Shown: positions 34,592-47,463, counted from the stretch's first letter. The stretch is DNA of 64,000 nucleotides from Butyriboletus loyo (GCA_038093515.1 JBBPSI010000115.1:1-64000); one strand, 5' to 3'. Made by a program: numbers and translations. Notes: generated by a model not told the origin, from the letters alone.

Positions 34592-35460
34592 TGCTGGACA
34601 CGGTGGGGAGCGTTGTTTCGCTCTGGGGAAACGGCGAACGCGGAAACTTGGAGAAACGAGGAGCTGTAGGGAAATAAGCGGTTGGGAGACGCCCACTCGC
34701 GGAGTATGCTCATCAGCGGAGTCAATCTTGAATCTTGGACTCCGACCCTCCCACCCCCTCGGCAATCCGGCATCTCTTCCGGCCTCATCAGCCGCGAACC
34801 TCGCGTCTGGCCATCATCATCTCCTCCTCTCCTCCTCCTCCTCCTCTCCACCCGATTGCTTATCATCCAGGCGAGGTCCTCTCCAACGTGGGCAAAAACC
34901 GTCTCTTTTTCGCAGCAAACGGGCTTTGTAAATAGTACGTATCCGCGTCGAACAACTCGGCAAACATGTGTTGTCCACTGTTCCAGCCATATCCCACGTA
35001 AAAAAAGACAAACAAATATGCCTAAAGCCGTATCAGCAACACCAGTCGTGAATATCGTGTGAACCAACATAGTGAATCCCAAAATCAGGACAACATAAAC
35101 CCCAAAGTGAAACTAACAATAAGACTGGCACAATGGACCACGGCGAACTTAGAAGTATTTGCGGAAGATCTCGGCGACCTTCAGATTCAATGGTATGAAT
35201 ACCGGTTTGATCATCCAGACAAGCCTTCTGAAGGTCGCCCACCACCGTCAGGGGATCTCACCTGGCTCATCATGGCCACCTGACGAGTTCAACGGAAAAC
35301 TGCCCGGAAGAATTCCGGCACCGGCCTCCGTGGATTCAGCGCGTTCTCTTGGTTCTGTGACGACCTTCATGGGCATTATTTCACACGGAATACTCGAGAC
35401 TTACCAGGCGGTGATATACCATCGGTGGCGGGACCTAGCCCCTCAGCCGGTGATGATCGT
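34592..35460. other. Intergenic stretch upstream of the KDM3-like gene
   Basis: About 870 bp between the SSK1 stop and the KDM3-like start, both on the minus strand, so it should contain the KDM3-like promoter. CT-rich tracts occur at about 34820-34850 on the plus strand. I see no gene. Confidence 0.5.
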
Positions 35461-38400
35461 TCATCTGGATTGTCTGGCACTGGCATCAGTGACATTGGAC
35501 ACTGAACAAATCAGGCCTTTTGCACCTGTGATGGTCGGTGCCTCAACTACTGGACCTGACGGATAATAAGCATCGAAAACCGCTCCAAAATAGGCTATAG
35601 GATGCTTACTTGACGTGGTTGCTCCTTCGTGCTTGTTGGTTGAATCTGATCCATTACCCGTCGATGATGTCGAGAGATTTTCACTGAGTTTCAGCAACAC
35701 GTCCAGTTTCTCCGACGGGGGTAACACATTCAAAGATACAACGAGGGGCACGCCTGCGTGGCCTTCCGCCTTTCCGATCGACGACGAACGACTGAGAGAG
35801 TGATTCATCGGTGTGGCTCTCCCTTCAGGCACATGCAAGCGGCGAGCGACAGCCTGAGCTTGCGTGTTTTGCTCAGTTGAAATCGACTTCGCAGCTTCCG
35901 GACGCAAGTCGGCCCACATTTGCAGTGCTTTGATGGAACCCCACTCGATGATCTTGTTGTTGAGCCATTGCAATGACACAGGCTTTGTCAGAAAGTCATT
36001 GCATCCCGCTGCGAGTGCAGCAACTCGATCGCTTTGAAGGGAAGACGCTGTTAGTGCGACGATGATGACCGAAGAGCGATAGGGCGATGTCGTCGTCGTT
36101 GTACGCGAGTCGGATGAGGCAACATCGGAAGGCGTACGAGCGCTGCTGTCAGACTGAGGGGTCGAGGGAGTGCATGCAGCAGCCTCGAGTTGTCGGATTT
36201 CCTTTGTTGCCTGGATTCCATCCATGACTGGCATTTGAATGTCCATCTGCAGCCTCGTCAGAGAAGTGCAACATTAGACTCTCACTCGGGCTCACCAAAA
36301 TAAGATGGAAACCCCCACTACGCCATTTTTGTACAGCCTCCTCTCCATTCTTTGCAACGTCATATTTGATTTTCTTTTTCCGCATAAATGTCGACAGAAT
36401 CGTCTGATTGATTGGGTTATCTGAGCCGTCAGATTAGCGTAACACGCAGCGAAAGCTGATACTACTTGCCGTCAACGATGAGGACGCTGATTGGCGGGAC
36501 GATGTTCGTGTCGTTTGTTCCCTTCCCTGCCTTTGTAGCCATGGCAGGTGCTGTCGAAGGTTTCTGATCTTGTACCCGCCTGGAGGGTCGTCTTGTAAAA
36601 GCATTTGCAGGCGGATCAGGAACGTTGGGCGACCCTGGTGGTGATGATGTCTTCCTCGTATCAATTGAATTCCCCTTCCACGATGGAGTAGGAGGGGGAC
36701 CAACGTCATCGGCCAATACAGATGGCTTCCGAGCCTTCCCTTTTGCAGCAGAACCGGCCGTAGAAGTCTGAGCATCAGGACTCGGTAATGAATCTTGGCG
36801 ATGGGGGGTAGGTGCGCTAGACCCCTGAGTGTGGAGTGCAGAAAAGTAAACAATCTGTTGAGCTGGGTTCTTATCCTCAGTGCTTGACGGTCGCTGCGAG
36901 CTTGGTCGGCGCACCCTGTCGGGTGTAGGAATAAGGAACTGCGCCTTTGGCACTTCAGCAGAGCCAGGTACTCGAGGTGTCTTGGCCCCTTTAGCTCTCG
37001 GTTGGAACACGATGCCAGCGGGTTGACCATCTGGACTAGAGATCACGAGTCCGGAAGCGGGTGACATGCCAAGTTTCACAGATCCATCAGGGAAGTACTC
37101 TACCGTATCTGAAATGGCAAGCGGAGACGGTGGATGCAGGGCATGCGGTTCGCCCATCACCTCCCTCGGTGACTTCATGGCACGGTCGGAGGTCGTACGA
37201 GGGGAGTAAACAGGTCGCGAGGGAGGAGACTTCGGAGTACTTTGTCCGTGGTTAAAAAAAGGTGGACCTTGGGTCCCTGGACTCGTCGGGGAGCTTGCAA
37301 TAGGAGCAAAGAGAGGATCGACAACGGGCTTCGTCATTGCCGTGTGGAGAGCAGTCAAGAACCGACGCGGCCCCGCCGGTTTCGGGATGATCATGATGTC
37401 TAGAGGTGGCTTTATGAACGAGTCGACCGAAAGAACAAGGTCCGTCTGAACGATGTCCTTCACGACTTTATAGTTTGCTAAGCTCGTGAAATGCACGATT
37501 ACATGTGCAGACGTTGCTTGCGCGCCAGTGGGAGAACCATATCCCAACGCTCTAGCTATCTGCGGGGAGGACTTGGGTCGGTGATGAGCAGCCAGCGACG
37601 GTCGTTTGCCCCGTGAGTGTACGGCAGATGGGGGAGGTAGTCGCTCAGCACGGTCCTTTTGTATCCTCTCGCGCAGAACCGACACGTCGTCATCGATGAA
37701 AATAAAAGTTCCAGACGATGCGGCTCGGGAAGTCCCACTAGGCGTCATACTAGAGTTTTCGTGAGAAATGTTGTCCGTAAAACTCCACTGGCGAGGTTTG
37801 GTCGTCTGTGGATGTGTCCCTGGGCTGTTGTCGGAGGACGGAACCTTGTCAGAGACGCATTGATGACCATCTGCATCATATTCCGGCGAAACGTGGCTAA
37901 CATCCATACCCCACGTAGTGAGATAACTCGTCAAATGGTGAGCGAACGCGCTGCTCTCCTTTGCGTACAATGTTGCCCTCTTGCCTCGTAGTGTTTCCGA
38001 AAACTGAACCAACTCCTCCAGAGTCGGCTCTTTAGTTATCCGAGCCCCAGAGATTAGCGTTGAGCTATGCTCTATCGCAGGCGTGGTTCTGGCACTGATG
38101 GCGGCAGAGGACCCAGATTCCAGAATGAATGCTAATTCGCACGCTCGACCTGGAAGTGACTCCCGAGCAGGCAGATCGCAGGCGAAGGAGGCACCTGTGC
38201 GTGAACACAGGGTCTGCAGCAAAGGAGATCCAAAATTGGGCTTAGGTCGAACCAAAGAAAGATCGGCAACGGTGGGAGCGAGTACATCCTGGGTGAAATA
38301 GTGGTTGATCCGAAATATGCAATGAACTTGCCCATCTTCGATATTCGACATGTAGGAACTCCTCCTGTTTTGAACGCGCCTAGCACTCTCGGTTTCAACC

Positions 38401-39465
38401 GGAGAATCTGGCGAATCATCAAAGACCGGTTTAATGGACAACTCGATGTCGATCGCGTCGCCTCGGCAGGTAGTGTGTAGAACTTGGCGAACAACCTTTG
38501 GAACCGTCAGAACGATACTGTTCCGCCCCACCATCGAGTTTGCTCACATGTGTCAAAGTGTTGGACAGTCCAAATTCCTCGCCACAGACAGCGACGTGTC
38601 TTAAGCCAACATCCGCATGGACAAGCACAAGGTCCACACCTCTCTGCGCAGCGCATCCACTCAGCGCGTCGCCCACGCTCTGCAGCATTTCCCCGACATC
38701 AAAATCGGAATGAGTGGCCAGGGTGCGTGTTGCGAGTGGTGAAACGGGTGCATCATTTTCGGCCTGCGGAATAGTATGCCCGCTCCGCGCACACAATGCC
38801 GGCATGTTGGCAGACACAAAATTGAGATTCTTCATTGTGGTGAGGACCGCAGACACGGAAGGGGTTGGTACCGACAGCGAACAGGCCGCGTATTGTTCCT
38901 TGGCAGGGTCGAGGATCTGTGCAGGGGATATCTGTAAAAGTGTCTGGACGACCATTTCCACGGAGTCTGCCAGTTCTAATGCAAGTTCATAGAAAAGCGA
39001 GCTGTCAAATGGACTGGGCGTGACTGGGACATCTGTTGGGAGCGGAAGCATTGCTTGAGTCCTGCGAGGATTCTGAAGGTGCTCAAGTTGGGAGGGTAGA
39101 GGCGCTGGGAATGTGCGTGATGGTCGGGGAATATCAGAGCACCCGTCGTGCGTGCTTGCGACTCCAAGCTGCTGCTGAAGACACCTGCGGTTGTTGGGAG
39201 AGGTGTCATAATCATCGGAGAACTCGGCCTGAGAGAGCTTATCGATGGAGGAATGCTCCCTCTCCGAAAGATCGGAGTCTGCCTCAGAAGAGCTGAGGAC
39301 AGCGGATCGTTCCATTGGAAGCCCAAGAGGGGGTTGGATAGGTGGAGAGGGTTCGGCGGGCCAAGTGACAGCAAACTTGCTTGGACCGACAAGGTCAGGA
39401 GAGAGCGCAAGGTCATCATGGGAGAGAGGATAACGAGGAGCAAAGACCTGTTTTGCACCGGTCAT
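35461..39465 (-). CDS. SSK1: Response regulator Ssk1 (HOG pathway phosphorelay)
   Basis: Four exons: 39465-38548, 38495-36470, 36420-36296, 36246-35461, giving 1,284 residues. In fungi Ssk1 receives phosphate from the Ypd1 phosphotransfer protein and controls the HOG MAP kinase cascade. The receiver domain near residue 975-1150 has VLIVDDNPINQTIL (acidic pair), LILMDIQMPVMDG with the phosphoacceptor aspartate, IIVALTASS and FLTKPVSLQWL with the conserved lysine. A Ser/Thr-rich insert of about 35 residues interrupts the receiver after IRQLEA. A central part (VVRQVLHTTCRGDAIDIEL) resembles a degenerate histidine-kinase ATPase region. The intron at 36421-36469 splits the acidic aspartate codon and starts with GCAAGT (GC-AG). 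Confidence 0.93.
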
Positions 39466-39774
39466 GACAAGTCGGGCAGAGTCGGGCGTGGCGACAGGAA
39501 ACCAAGCTCCTGGCCACAGCGATTAGAGGAGAGAAGTATAAGAGAAAGGAAAGGCCTCGCCAGGAGACGAGATGGGATAAGTAAATTGGTGTGAGCTTTG
39601 CGGCTGAGCCCTCGATCGACGTCCAGCTTGAAATGAAGGGTGTGCGACCGTTCCCCAATGTCACTGCTTGTCACAAGCTGCCGTACTCCTCATGGCAAAT
39701 GGGAACGACATGACCAGTGTCGATTTCATGCAAACGAGTAGTTACAGTCTCTCAACTAGTAATACGCTAAGACG
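39466..39774. other. Intergenic: SSK1 promoter and ARS2 3' end
   Basis: 309 bp between two minus-strand genes; no further feature seen. Confidence 0.5.
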
Positions 39775-42700
39775 TCAATAGGTCAACTCAACATCGCCCT
39801 CCGCAACCAAGTCCATGTCGTGGTAGCTAACTTTCTTGCCCGCCGCAGCCCGCGGGTCCTCCTTGGCATCAGGCGGCGGAGGCGGTGGTGGTGCGCCACT
39901 CGCTCCTTGACGGCGGCCGCCCTTTCTACCATTTGCTTCGTGGCCACCGAGAGGTGCATCTAACGCCATGACAGGCTTAGCAGGCAGCCCAGCCGCCGCG
40001 GGAACCGTAATCTCCGCCGGCTGGTCAAAGCCTGGTGCATAACCGCTTATGCGATCACTCAAACGACGTGCCGTAGTAGCTTCGTCCCTCCGCGGAGGCG
40101 GTGGGGGCGGGAAAGAACCAGGAGGATATTGATAAGCATAAGGGTCCCAATAACCGGCACCCATGTAAGGTGGTGGGGGTACATATGCCGCAGGGTGAGC
40201 ACCATAAAACAGATTAGGACGACCATATTCAGGGATGTAAACACTCGGACCCTGAATACCATACGCCTGGGGAGGTGCTTGACTGTTGCCTGTCATAGGA
40301 GGAGGGTGCGTGAAGGGCTGGATCCTGTGAGGGTCTAGTGCGAAATTATGGAAATACGGGATCTGCCGGAGATCAATACACTCCTCTCATTCAGGAACCT
40401 TGTCCTTACCTCATCGAGCTGCTTGACGAGTTCCGGGTGCTTGTTGGCAATGTGCTTCTCGACAAAGGAGGTCGCCTTGAACAGCTTTTGGCACGTTTTG
40501 CATCTGAAACGTCCTTCATCTTCTTGTTTGATGAATGGTTCGACTGCCTTCGAAAGCTCCCTTCCGAGATATGAACATGAATCGTTATGGGGCCGAGATA
40601 GTGAATGCCTACTCGTCATAACTCTTGCCCCCGTAGTCACGGGGCTCAACGCCATCTCTATTGATAAGGAGCGCAATCTTAGTATCGAACCACTCCAACC
40701 ACCGCTCATCTGCAGAAGCTGGGCTATCAGTGATGAACATCAGAGCATTGCGAGTGCATACCATTTCTCTTCCAGTCCCTGCTTTCAGCGGGTTTCGTTG
40801 TTGTGACTTCAGTGTCTTTTTCTTCCTCCTTTTCTCTCTTTTCCTTCTCAGCCTTTTCGGTGCCGGCAGCTTTGACCTCCTCAAGCAGTGACTTTGACAG
40901 AGGCTTCCTCACGTGCTTCAGGCACTTACGCTGTAATTCTTCTAGATGATCGGTAACAACAGCGCAGTAGTAGCAGGTGTGGTACGCTGCGCGCAGGTAG
41001 GCAATATATAAATCCAAAGAAATCACCGCCTGGGCCAGAACAACTTGAGGAGTTTTCACAGTGCAGACATAAACTCTGCTCACCTTCGCCTCCAACAGCT
41101 TCTCATCAACGCCTTGTTCACGCAACTCTCCCATAATTTTTTCAATTCGCCGCTCAACCGCCTCAGATCCAGCTTCTCTCGGCACTGGATTGTCCTCATT
41201 GTCTGCCTGCCCACCGACGTCCTCCGGTCTTGTACCGCCATCCGTTTCCATGCTGTCACCATCCGTGGAAGAGGCCGAAGATTTATATAACGTGGCATAT
41301 TCTTCTTCTAAGATCGACGCCAGAATCTTCACATTCGCTAGGTCCTTTTCAATGCGGTCTGGCCTGCTTGCGACTTCGGGGACATAGCGAACACGGTTGA
41401 CAAAGGGTTTCATATTATGCGACACGTGTAGTTTGAACCCTTCAATCTGAAGCACACTCGTAAATTAATCATCCTAAAGAACAGGCTTCAAGCAACACAC
41501 CTTTTTGTCCGTCAGCTCACTCATCACAGTGGTCATGTCGGCTTCGTCGTGGAATTTGATCCAACCCGCGCGGTAGAAATTGCGTTTCTGAAGGGGATCA
41601 CCCAATGCTAGATACATGAATCCCGGAATCTTGCTGCAAGCCTGCAAAACAAATCAAAAATTACACGATTAGCAATGCCACGCTGACATACCTCCTCCAG
41701 TTTGAGTCGACCAATGTCGGGGGGAATGGTACGAATCATCACTTGATTGCCCTCGGGAGGAATAGATATCTCTTCGCCACGGTTGTTGCGCTTGTGTTCA
41801 GTAGTTGCTTTGCCATTCTCAACTCGATTTGCATCGTGTTCGCCAGCATCTTCCTCAGCATCCATATTGAACTGCATGTCATCATCCGCGCCGTTCTTGA
41901 CTTCCTCGGTAGGAGCCACGTTCTCGCCGACATCACCCGGGGCTGCAGAGTCCTTGTGTTGTGCACCAGACTCGGACTCAGGTTCATTCAAGTCGGGATC
42001 AAATTTGCCCAACTCCAAGTCCTGAACGAAGGCATTCAAACGACCTTTCCATCCATCCTTTCTAACGCGACGACGGAGCGCTAAAAACTCCGGTGCTGGA
42101 TCATACTTCTCCGCAAACCAAGGAGACTTCCTGTGATGGTCAAACATCGTTTGCAACTACAATACAAATACGAGAAATTCAGTCAAATCCACCTCATGAA
42201 TTGTTGTCGGAGTATCTGAACTATGATTGACGGCTGGGACAAAGGGGTACATACCTGAGTGGACATGAACTCCTTCTTGTATCTTTCCCAGCGAGTACGA
42301 ATACCGTTGCGTGGCTTGGACCCATTGCCTGCTTCTTGCTCTGCAGCTTTGTCGGCATTGTCCTCTTCAGTCGCTTGTTGTGGGAAGTAATACCTGAACC
42401 ATTCCGCATATTGTTTCAATGTAGCAGGATGGTCCATAGTACGAGGATCAACAGGTGCTCGCCGCGATGGTGGGGGTGGCTGAGTGGGGTACGGAGCAGG
42501 GAACTGTGCACGAGGAGGCGACCTATAACCATATGCGCGGGAATGAGCATCTAGAAGAAAAGGTTGCGTTAAAGCTTGGAGTTGAATTGATTTAAACAAA
42601 ATACCATAGTCATCACCATATCGAGGACGAGGGTCATAACGTTCCCGGTCGTAAGGTGACATGGAACGACGACGCTTGCGATCTGCAAGAGAATGAGGCA

Positions 42701-42961
42701 ACAGCAAAGTTGTACACGAATTTGGGACATACTGTCGTCGGGAGGGGGGCTACGGCTTCTCCCGCGTCTGGCATGATCATATGGGACACGATCCCTCTCA
42801 TAGTCAGGCCAAGGTCTCTCTCTGTCGAGAGTGTCCCATGCGCCGCGGTAGTCTGGAGCATAGGAGTCAGGATACGGGGGTCGAGGAGGAAAGGTACCCC
42901 TCGGAGAACGAGAACGAGAGCGCCGCGGAGGTGGATAAGCAGAAGCAGACCAAGAAGACAT
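39775..42961 (-). CDS. ARS2: Ars2/Serrate nuclear RNA effector
   Basis: Ten exons: 42961-42733, 42682-42605, 42550-42255, 42156-41692, 41641-41501, 41446-41084, 41029-40762, 40709-40613, 40560-40410, 40362-39775, giving 891 residues. Ars2 binds the cap-binding complex and directs nascent transcripts to processing or decay. The head is Arg/Ser/Pro-rich; the Serrate N-terminal domain appears at LKQYAEWFRYYFPQQ to FDHHRKSPWFAEKYDP; an RRM-like part contains VMIRTIPPDIGRLKLEE and FYRAGWIKFHDE; then DLYIAYLRAAYHTCYYC and LEELQRKCLKHVRKP. A C2H2 finger, FRCKTCQKLFKATSFVEKHI, precedes a Pro/Gly/Tyr-rich tail. All of these are Ars2 hallmarks. All introns placed are GT-AG. Confidence 0.94.
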
Positions 42962-43275
42962 GAGCGGTATGTCAAGAAGAGTAAAGAGCTGAGAGAGGAA
43001 TCAGAGACTTAGTCCATGGTTTGAGAATAGGAATGAGGACAAGAGGGAGAGGGAGAGGAGAGAGCGCTTGTAGGCATGATGAGGAGAATGAGACAGACCT
43101 CTTGTATCGCGACACTGCTTTGTGTTGAGGCCGGGTCGAAGAACTCGACGCAGCGTTGACGAACAATGTGCGCGCGACACAAGAAAACTGTTCCCATAAC
43201 GTGGACATTTCCCCCTGTTTCATTCTCCGAATCAATCTGATATTGAAGTTTACCCTCGGCATCTCGGCACGGAAA
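42962..43275. other. Intergenic: ARS2 promoter and ESF2 3' end
   Basis: 314 bp between two minus-strand genes; no further feature seen. Confidence 0.5.
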
Positions 43276-44297
43276 CTAGAATACATTTCCCAATATACTC
43301 TCCAGCCCAGCCGGCGAATTAACTGTGTGGTCTACAATCTTTTGCCGTTTCACCTGTTTCCTTCCCTCGCCGTCACCTGGTCGCTTGAGTTCAATTGCTC
43401 CCTGTCCCTTCTCTTTTCGTTTCTCGTTTCGCTTGTCTAATATCCGTGCGAGCTCAACATTTCGGAGGTATTCGCGCTCCTCAGATCTGGACTGGGAAAG
43501 TTCAACTCGTAGCTGGGCTGCGTGCACAGCAGCCTCGTGAGCTATACCATGCGTTCAGTGATAGTATGCATATTCAGAGTGCATGTTCTCCCACCTATTT
43601 GCTCGGTCAACATGTTCCACTTGAACTTGGGGAGATATTTCATTGTCCATACATCGTCTCGCCATCGTGTCCCTTTCTTTCCCCCGATTGGCTGAGCGTT
43701 GAGCATTCCCGCAACGGACCTGGCGACGCGCTTATCCTTGAATTCTACCCAGCCTTCGATAAAGTGGGGCTTCTTTGTGGTGGTGTATTTCCGTCTCAAG
43801 TACGCAGTCTTTGCATCTAACCAAAAGTCTTTAGCAAACATCACGAACAAGATTTCGATTATGCTACCTTCCTTCTGTAGATACACCCTCCCAACTTCTC
43901 CATATTGAGACAAAAGGTGACGAACCTTGGCAGGCTGCATGCCAGGCGGTATGCGTGAAATGTAGATGACCCCAGAGCGTGCTTGAGCCACATTAAAGGC
44001 CGCAAGAGCCTCGGGGGTGAGCGGCTTGACTGTTTTCTTGCAAAGGATTGGGCCTGCATACCCTTCGTTATTCATCAGATCGTCAACCTCCCCTACATAG
44101 TCGTCTTCCTGGATTGCATCCGAGTGGCCGAGGGAGCTACCATCAGTACCTGTCTCGTCGGCATCTGTACCGGGCCTGACTGTGTGCGATGGAAGAGATC
44201 GTGGTGACATTGATCCCTCTTTTGTGCGAGAGCTTTTACTCTGGTCCTCGGACTGACTCCGCAGAGACGTCTTCCTCGCCATACTATCGGTTACCAT
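43276..44297 (-). CDS. ESF2: Pre-rRNA processing protein Esf2/ABT1
   Basis: Three exons, 44297-43868, 43816-43595 and 43541-43276, give 305 residues. Esf2 is a nucleolar RRM protein of the small-subunit processome that stimulates the helicase Dbp8. The head is acidic and Ser-rich; the RRM begins [20 protein letters not shown] (about residue 120), continues GRVYLQKED and [15 protein letters not shown], and then [18 protein letters not shown], which is diagnostic. The tail is charged and basic ([12 protein letters not shown]). The first ATG in frame is 44297 (MVTDSMARK); an alternative is 44282 (MARKTS). Sequence around this start recurs in inverted orientation at 45495-45529. Confidence 0.93.
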
Positions 44298-44569
44298 TTT
44301 CCTGGTCACCTTCACACCAGTCAGTCACAAAATATGACAGGAAGTAACACTGCGTCACAGCCTGCCGAATCTACACTCCGCTCAGCCGAGCTAACATGGC
44401 AGCGATGCTGCGAAACGTGCCGTACGCTCGAAGTCAAGTAAAATTTATGCCCACGAAGTGTCATTTTTGTATGTATATCCAGGTGTCGTTAACATGGTAT
44501 CTTAACCACAGAAGATCAGGGCTCTAACTATGTGGTGCATGTGCAGTATCAAACAAGGATGAATTAGAG

Positions 44570-44621
44570 TGAATATAAGGATATCTACCTTCTCGTCAGA
44601 AGGTAGATATCCTTATATTCA
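44570..44621. repeat. Perfect 24-bp inverted repeat, 4-nt loop
   Basis: The left arm 44570-44593 (TGAATATAAGGATATCTACC and four more bases) is followed by CGTC and its exact reverse complement at 44598-44621. It lies about 270 bp upstream of the ESF2 start. Confidence 0.95.
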
Positions 44622-45494
44622 TGAATGAATCATGATAGTGCGGCCCACGACGGGGGAGGACACCAGCATACAGAGATGGAGTATCGTGATGACTGACGTA
44701 AGCCGGTTCCGCCGCGCGAGACAGGCTAGGGAGCTGGTGCTGCGTGTTTTGAACCTTGTCCACAACGTTTCTCGGTAAACAATGCAGAAAAACGAGGATT
44801 GTTGGCAAGCTCAGGACATTCGGTCATTTCCGCTCTGATTTTTTCGGTGAGTTGAGTGATTGTGTCCTTCTCACAGACAACGAGAGCGTCGAACAAAGCG
44901 CCAGACCCAATTCTTTCCCGGCCAGTGACCACAGGTCTGGAACACATGTGCTCGCAGGCTTGTGGAATGGAGAGGCTTTGCACAGCTCGAGTGAAGCTTG
45001 CACCACTCGAGAAGGGTGGTCTCCTGAGATGGAATGAGCAGGCGAAGCTTGTTCCAGCCCTCAGACCTTGTCCTATGAATCCCCTGGACTCGGTTCAGTA
45101 CTGCCTGTCTCGCAACCTGATCAGAGTTTTAGCACAAGGACGACCTAAATCCAGGACAAAACACTTGAGCGGTGGCAGCTTTTCTGTGTGACTTGTAGTG
45201 ACCCCTGAGATGGCAGCTAGAATACGTTCTTCGTAAGTGAGCTACTTCTTGGGCTTTGAGCGGGTCGCTGACCTACATCGCCCCGGATGCCAGCGGGCGT
45301 TTGCTGCACGCAACGGTTTGTTGGGAGTATTCACACATCCAACTCGGATGCGCTCAGTGACTTTGCCTGTTATCACACATTTTTATATCTCAACGGAAAC
45401 TACACGGATTGATGTCATTCAACTTCGTAGAGTCTCCAAATGATGATTAGTTACGCTGTGGTTGACAAATTTGCCAATTTTTAAAAACTGACAG

Positions 45495-45529
45495 TATGAG
45501 GGTGACTAGGAAAGTGGTAACTGATAGTA
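45495..45529 (+). repeat. Diverged inverted copy of the ESF2 start region
   Basis: Thirty of 35 bases match the ESF2 coding strand around its start (44316 down to 44282), in opposite orientation. All five differences are transitions. Weak similarity may continue about 10 bases upstream. Confidence 0.6.
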
Positions 45530-46116
45530 GTGTCCTGAAGCGTCGGAGTAGCGCAAGCCCAGCACTCAAGTACTCACCCCAATTTGGGAATTACCGCTGT
45601 CTGTTGGCACACCGTGGCTTTCAGTGTGCGAGGTTTCCTGCGAGAAATATACCTTCGGCGAAAACCACAAGGCCTTCTGGTACTTGTAGAATAGAGTGGA
45701 GTTCCGTCATGATCGCAAGGTATGTCGTTACACTTCTCACCTCGCTACGATAATCGTCTCCCAGGCCTGCTTGCTCGTCTTCTGGGACGGAGGCCATGAC
45801 AGCGAGCCTTACGCCATAGTATCAAAGTCACACAGGACGAGAACCGTCAAGTCTCATGCTTGTAAGTGCAATATGAGATACCTCCGACAACTAATGTGAG
45901 TGCGGGCATTATATGCATTCCAACCTGGTGTGTCGTCGGGACGAACGCAACTCTGAAGGTGATATCTCAAAGGAGAAGAGTGGTGTTTGATTATTTGTCA
46001 CACTGCTAAGACACACTGGCTGGACAACGCATGGACGCATTGAATCGGGGGGAGAACCTCGCTGAGTGAGAAATGTCAACAGATGATCAAGCAGACAGAA
46101 TCCAAACATACCGGAA

Positions 46117-47294
46117 CTAGTCTTTCTCGTTCAGGAAAGCATCGAGTTCATCGTCCAGTTCTTTCTGGGTCTTTTGCGGCCGAGGGTTCCTTCGCCCTCT
46201 GCCCTGACTCCGTCGGGAGTCACCTTGCTCATCTCCATCATGCATTCGACGAGGATCAGAGAATCTGGATGTCAAAGAATCGCGCGGTGCGGAAGAGATG
46301 CGGCGCCCCAGATTGGCACTAGAATCTGGCGAAGAGGTACGCTCGATCAGCGACCTACTCTCGGACGACTGATTGACGTGCATTTTCTTTGGTGGTGGAG
46401 AATACGATGTACGCCTCTCGTGCCGAAGAAAGGCATCCAGGTCATCATCGAGCTTCGACGCGTCCAACAGGGACCGTTCGTCTCGCCTCCTTTTCTGTGG
46501 TGCATCACCTTCTTTTCCTGCACCCGTCCCGTATTTTTTGTAGAATTCGCTCTCCTTCTTCGCACCCTTTCTCTTCACGTCATCGTTCTTCGCCCACCTC
46601 ATCTTTATAGTACCCCTGAGCCCTTCTCCCTGCCCAAGACTTCTACTGATTCTATCTTCTGGAAGCCAAAGGGTAACAGGGATAGACTTTGCCGTTACAA
46701 AGCCATCTTCACTCATGTCTTCCGCAGCTGTTTTTCGGAGAAAGCGATGTGCGGCGCGTGCCAGAATTTTCGATTCAAATACCAGTACGCAACTGGTATC
46801 GTTCACCCATTCCAGGCCAATTGGCTGCGCGTCAAAGTGTCTGACATACGCGAATATGCGTGCTGTCGGAAGGTGGGAGATAGGTGCACCGGTGAGGAAG
46901 AGGGCATTGGCTCTTAGCATAGTGTCTGATGCACCGGTATTTAGAGTTGCAATGGTGCTATTATCAGAGAACGTACCTTCATCCATGTCCACGTCTTCAT
47001 CCTCCTCGATATCAAGACGTTTCCGCTTCGCAGGGAGAAACCTGCAGCATCAGGCTGCTGCTCTCCGAATGAATATCGACATACAACTCAGCGCACCTTC
47101 GCTACTCTTGTTTCGGTAGAGTCAGAGAGCAAGTATACCTTGGCACTACCAATGCGATCTAGTAACGCTGGTGGTTGTGCGTCCTCATTTGAGATGGCGG
47201 CGTGCACCTCCAAAACCTCTGCATTGGAGAGCACATTGTCGTGTGAGGTTGATACAGTTTCTTCGAGCGAACCACCTGCTAGGAGAGTGTCCAT
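46117..47294 (-). CDS. NCBP3-like nuclear RNA-binding protein
   Basis: Two exons, 47294-47097 and 47025-46117, give about 368 residues. The core RRM-like domain reads ANALFLTGAPISHLPTARIF, then GLEWVNDTSCVLVFESK and, later, GTIKMRWAKNDDVKRKGAKK and SEFYKKYG. This is the order seen in NCBP3, the alternative cap-binding partner that links capped mRNA to export. Before it stands an acidic/basic segment RKRLDIEEDEDVDMDEG. The tail is Arg/Ser-rich and ends ELDDELDAFLNEKD, as in mRNA-export adaptors. A third intron of about 66 nt just before the RRM is possible (GTACGT donor near 46975), because that stretch has no stop either way. The ATG at 47294 is the first in frame. It is divergent from KRR1. 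Confidence 0.65.
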
Positions 47295-47463
47295 GGGTGC
47301 TTCTGAAGAGCCATGGCTTGTCTCGAACAGATAAATAGACACGTGACGTAGTGGGCTTACTAATCATTAGCCGTTTACGTCGTCGCCATTGCATCGACAT
47401 CCACGGCCTCAAATTTTGTTGTTTGCGACTCGTTCAAGGTCTGTCTAGAGGTGGCTAAGCGAC
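47295..47463. promoter_or_regulatory. Shared divergent promoter NCBP3-like/KRR1
   Basis: 169 bp between start codons. It contains a CACGTG E-box (47340-47345) overlapping a TGACGTA (47344-47350), both known fungal transcription-factor sites; use here is inference. Confidence 0.5.

Larger units (their letters stand above)
44298..46116. other. Gene-poor, repeat-bearing stretch
   Basis: Nearly 1.8 kb without a supported gene. It contains a perfect 24-bp-arm hairpin (44570-44621) and a diverged inverted copy of the ESF2 start region (45495-45529). A minus-strand frame at 44983-44726 ends LTEKIRAEMTECPELANNPR and may be the tail of a broken gene, but nothing upstream extends it convincingly. Confidence 0.5.

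Noticed and set aside
38431..38560. Apparent frameshift within SSK1
   Set aside because: A 52-nt GT-AG intron (38496-38547) joins NTLTH to VVRQVL in frame, so no error is needed.
44290..44318. Longer ESF2 N-terminus beginning at 44315
   Set aside because: The codon there is GTG, not ATG; the first ATG in frame is at 44297.
44726..44983. Minus-strand frame ending LTEKIRAEMTECPELANNPR
   Set aside because: It looks protein-like at its end, but I could not find upstream exons or a domain; listed only as a possible gene remnant.
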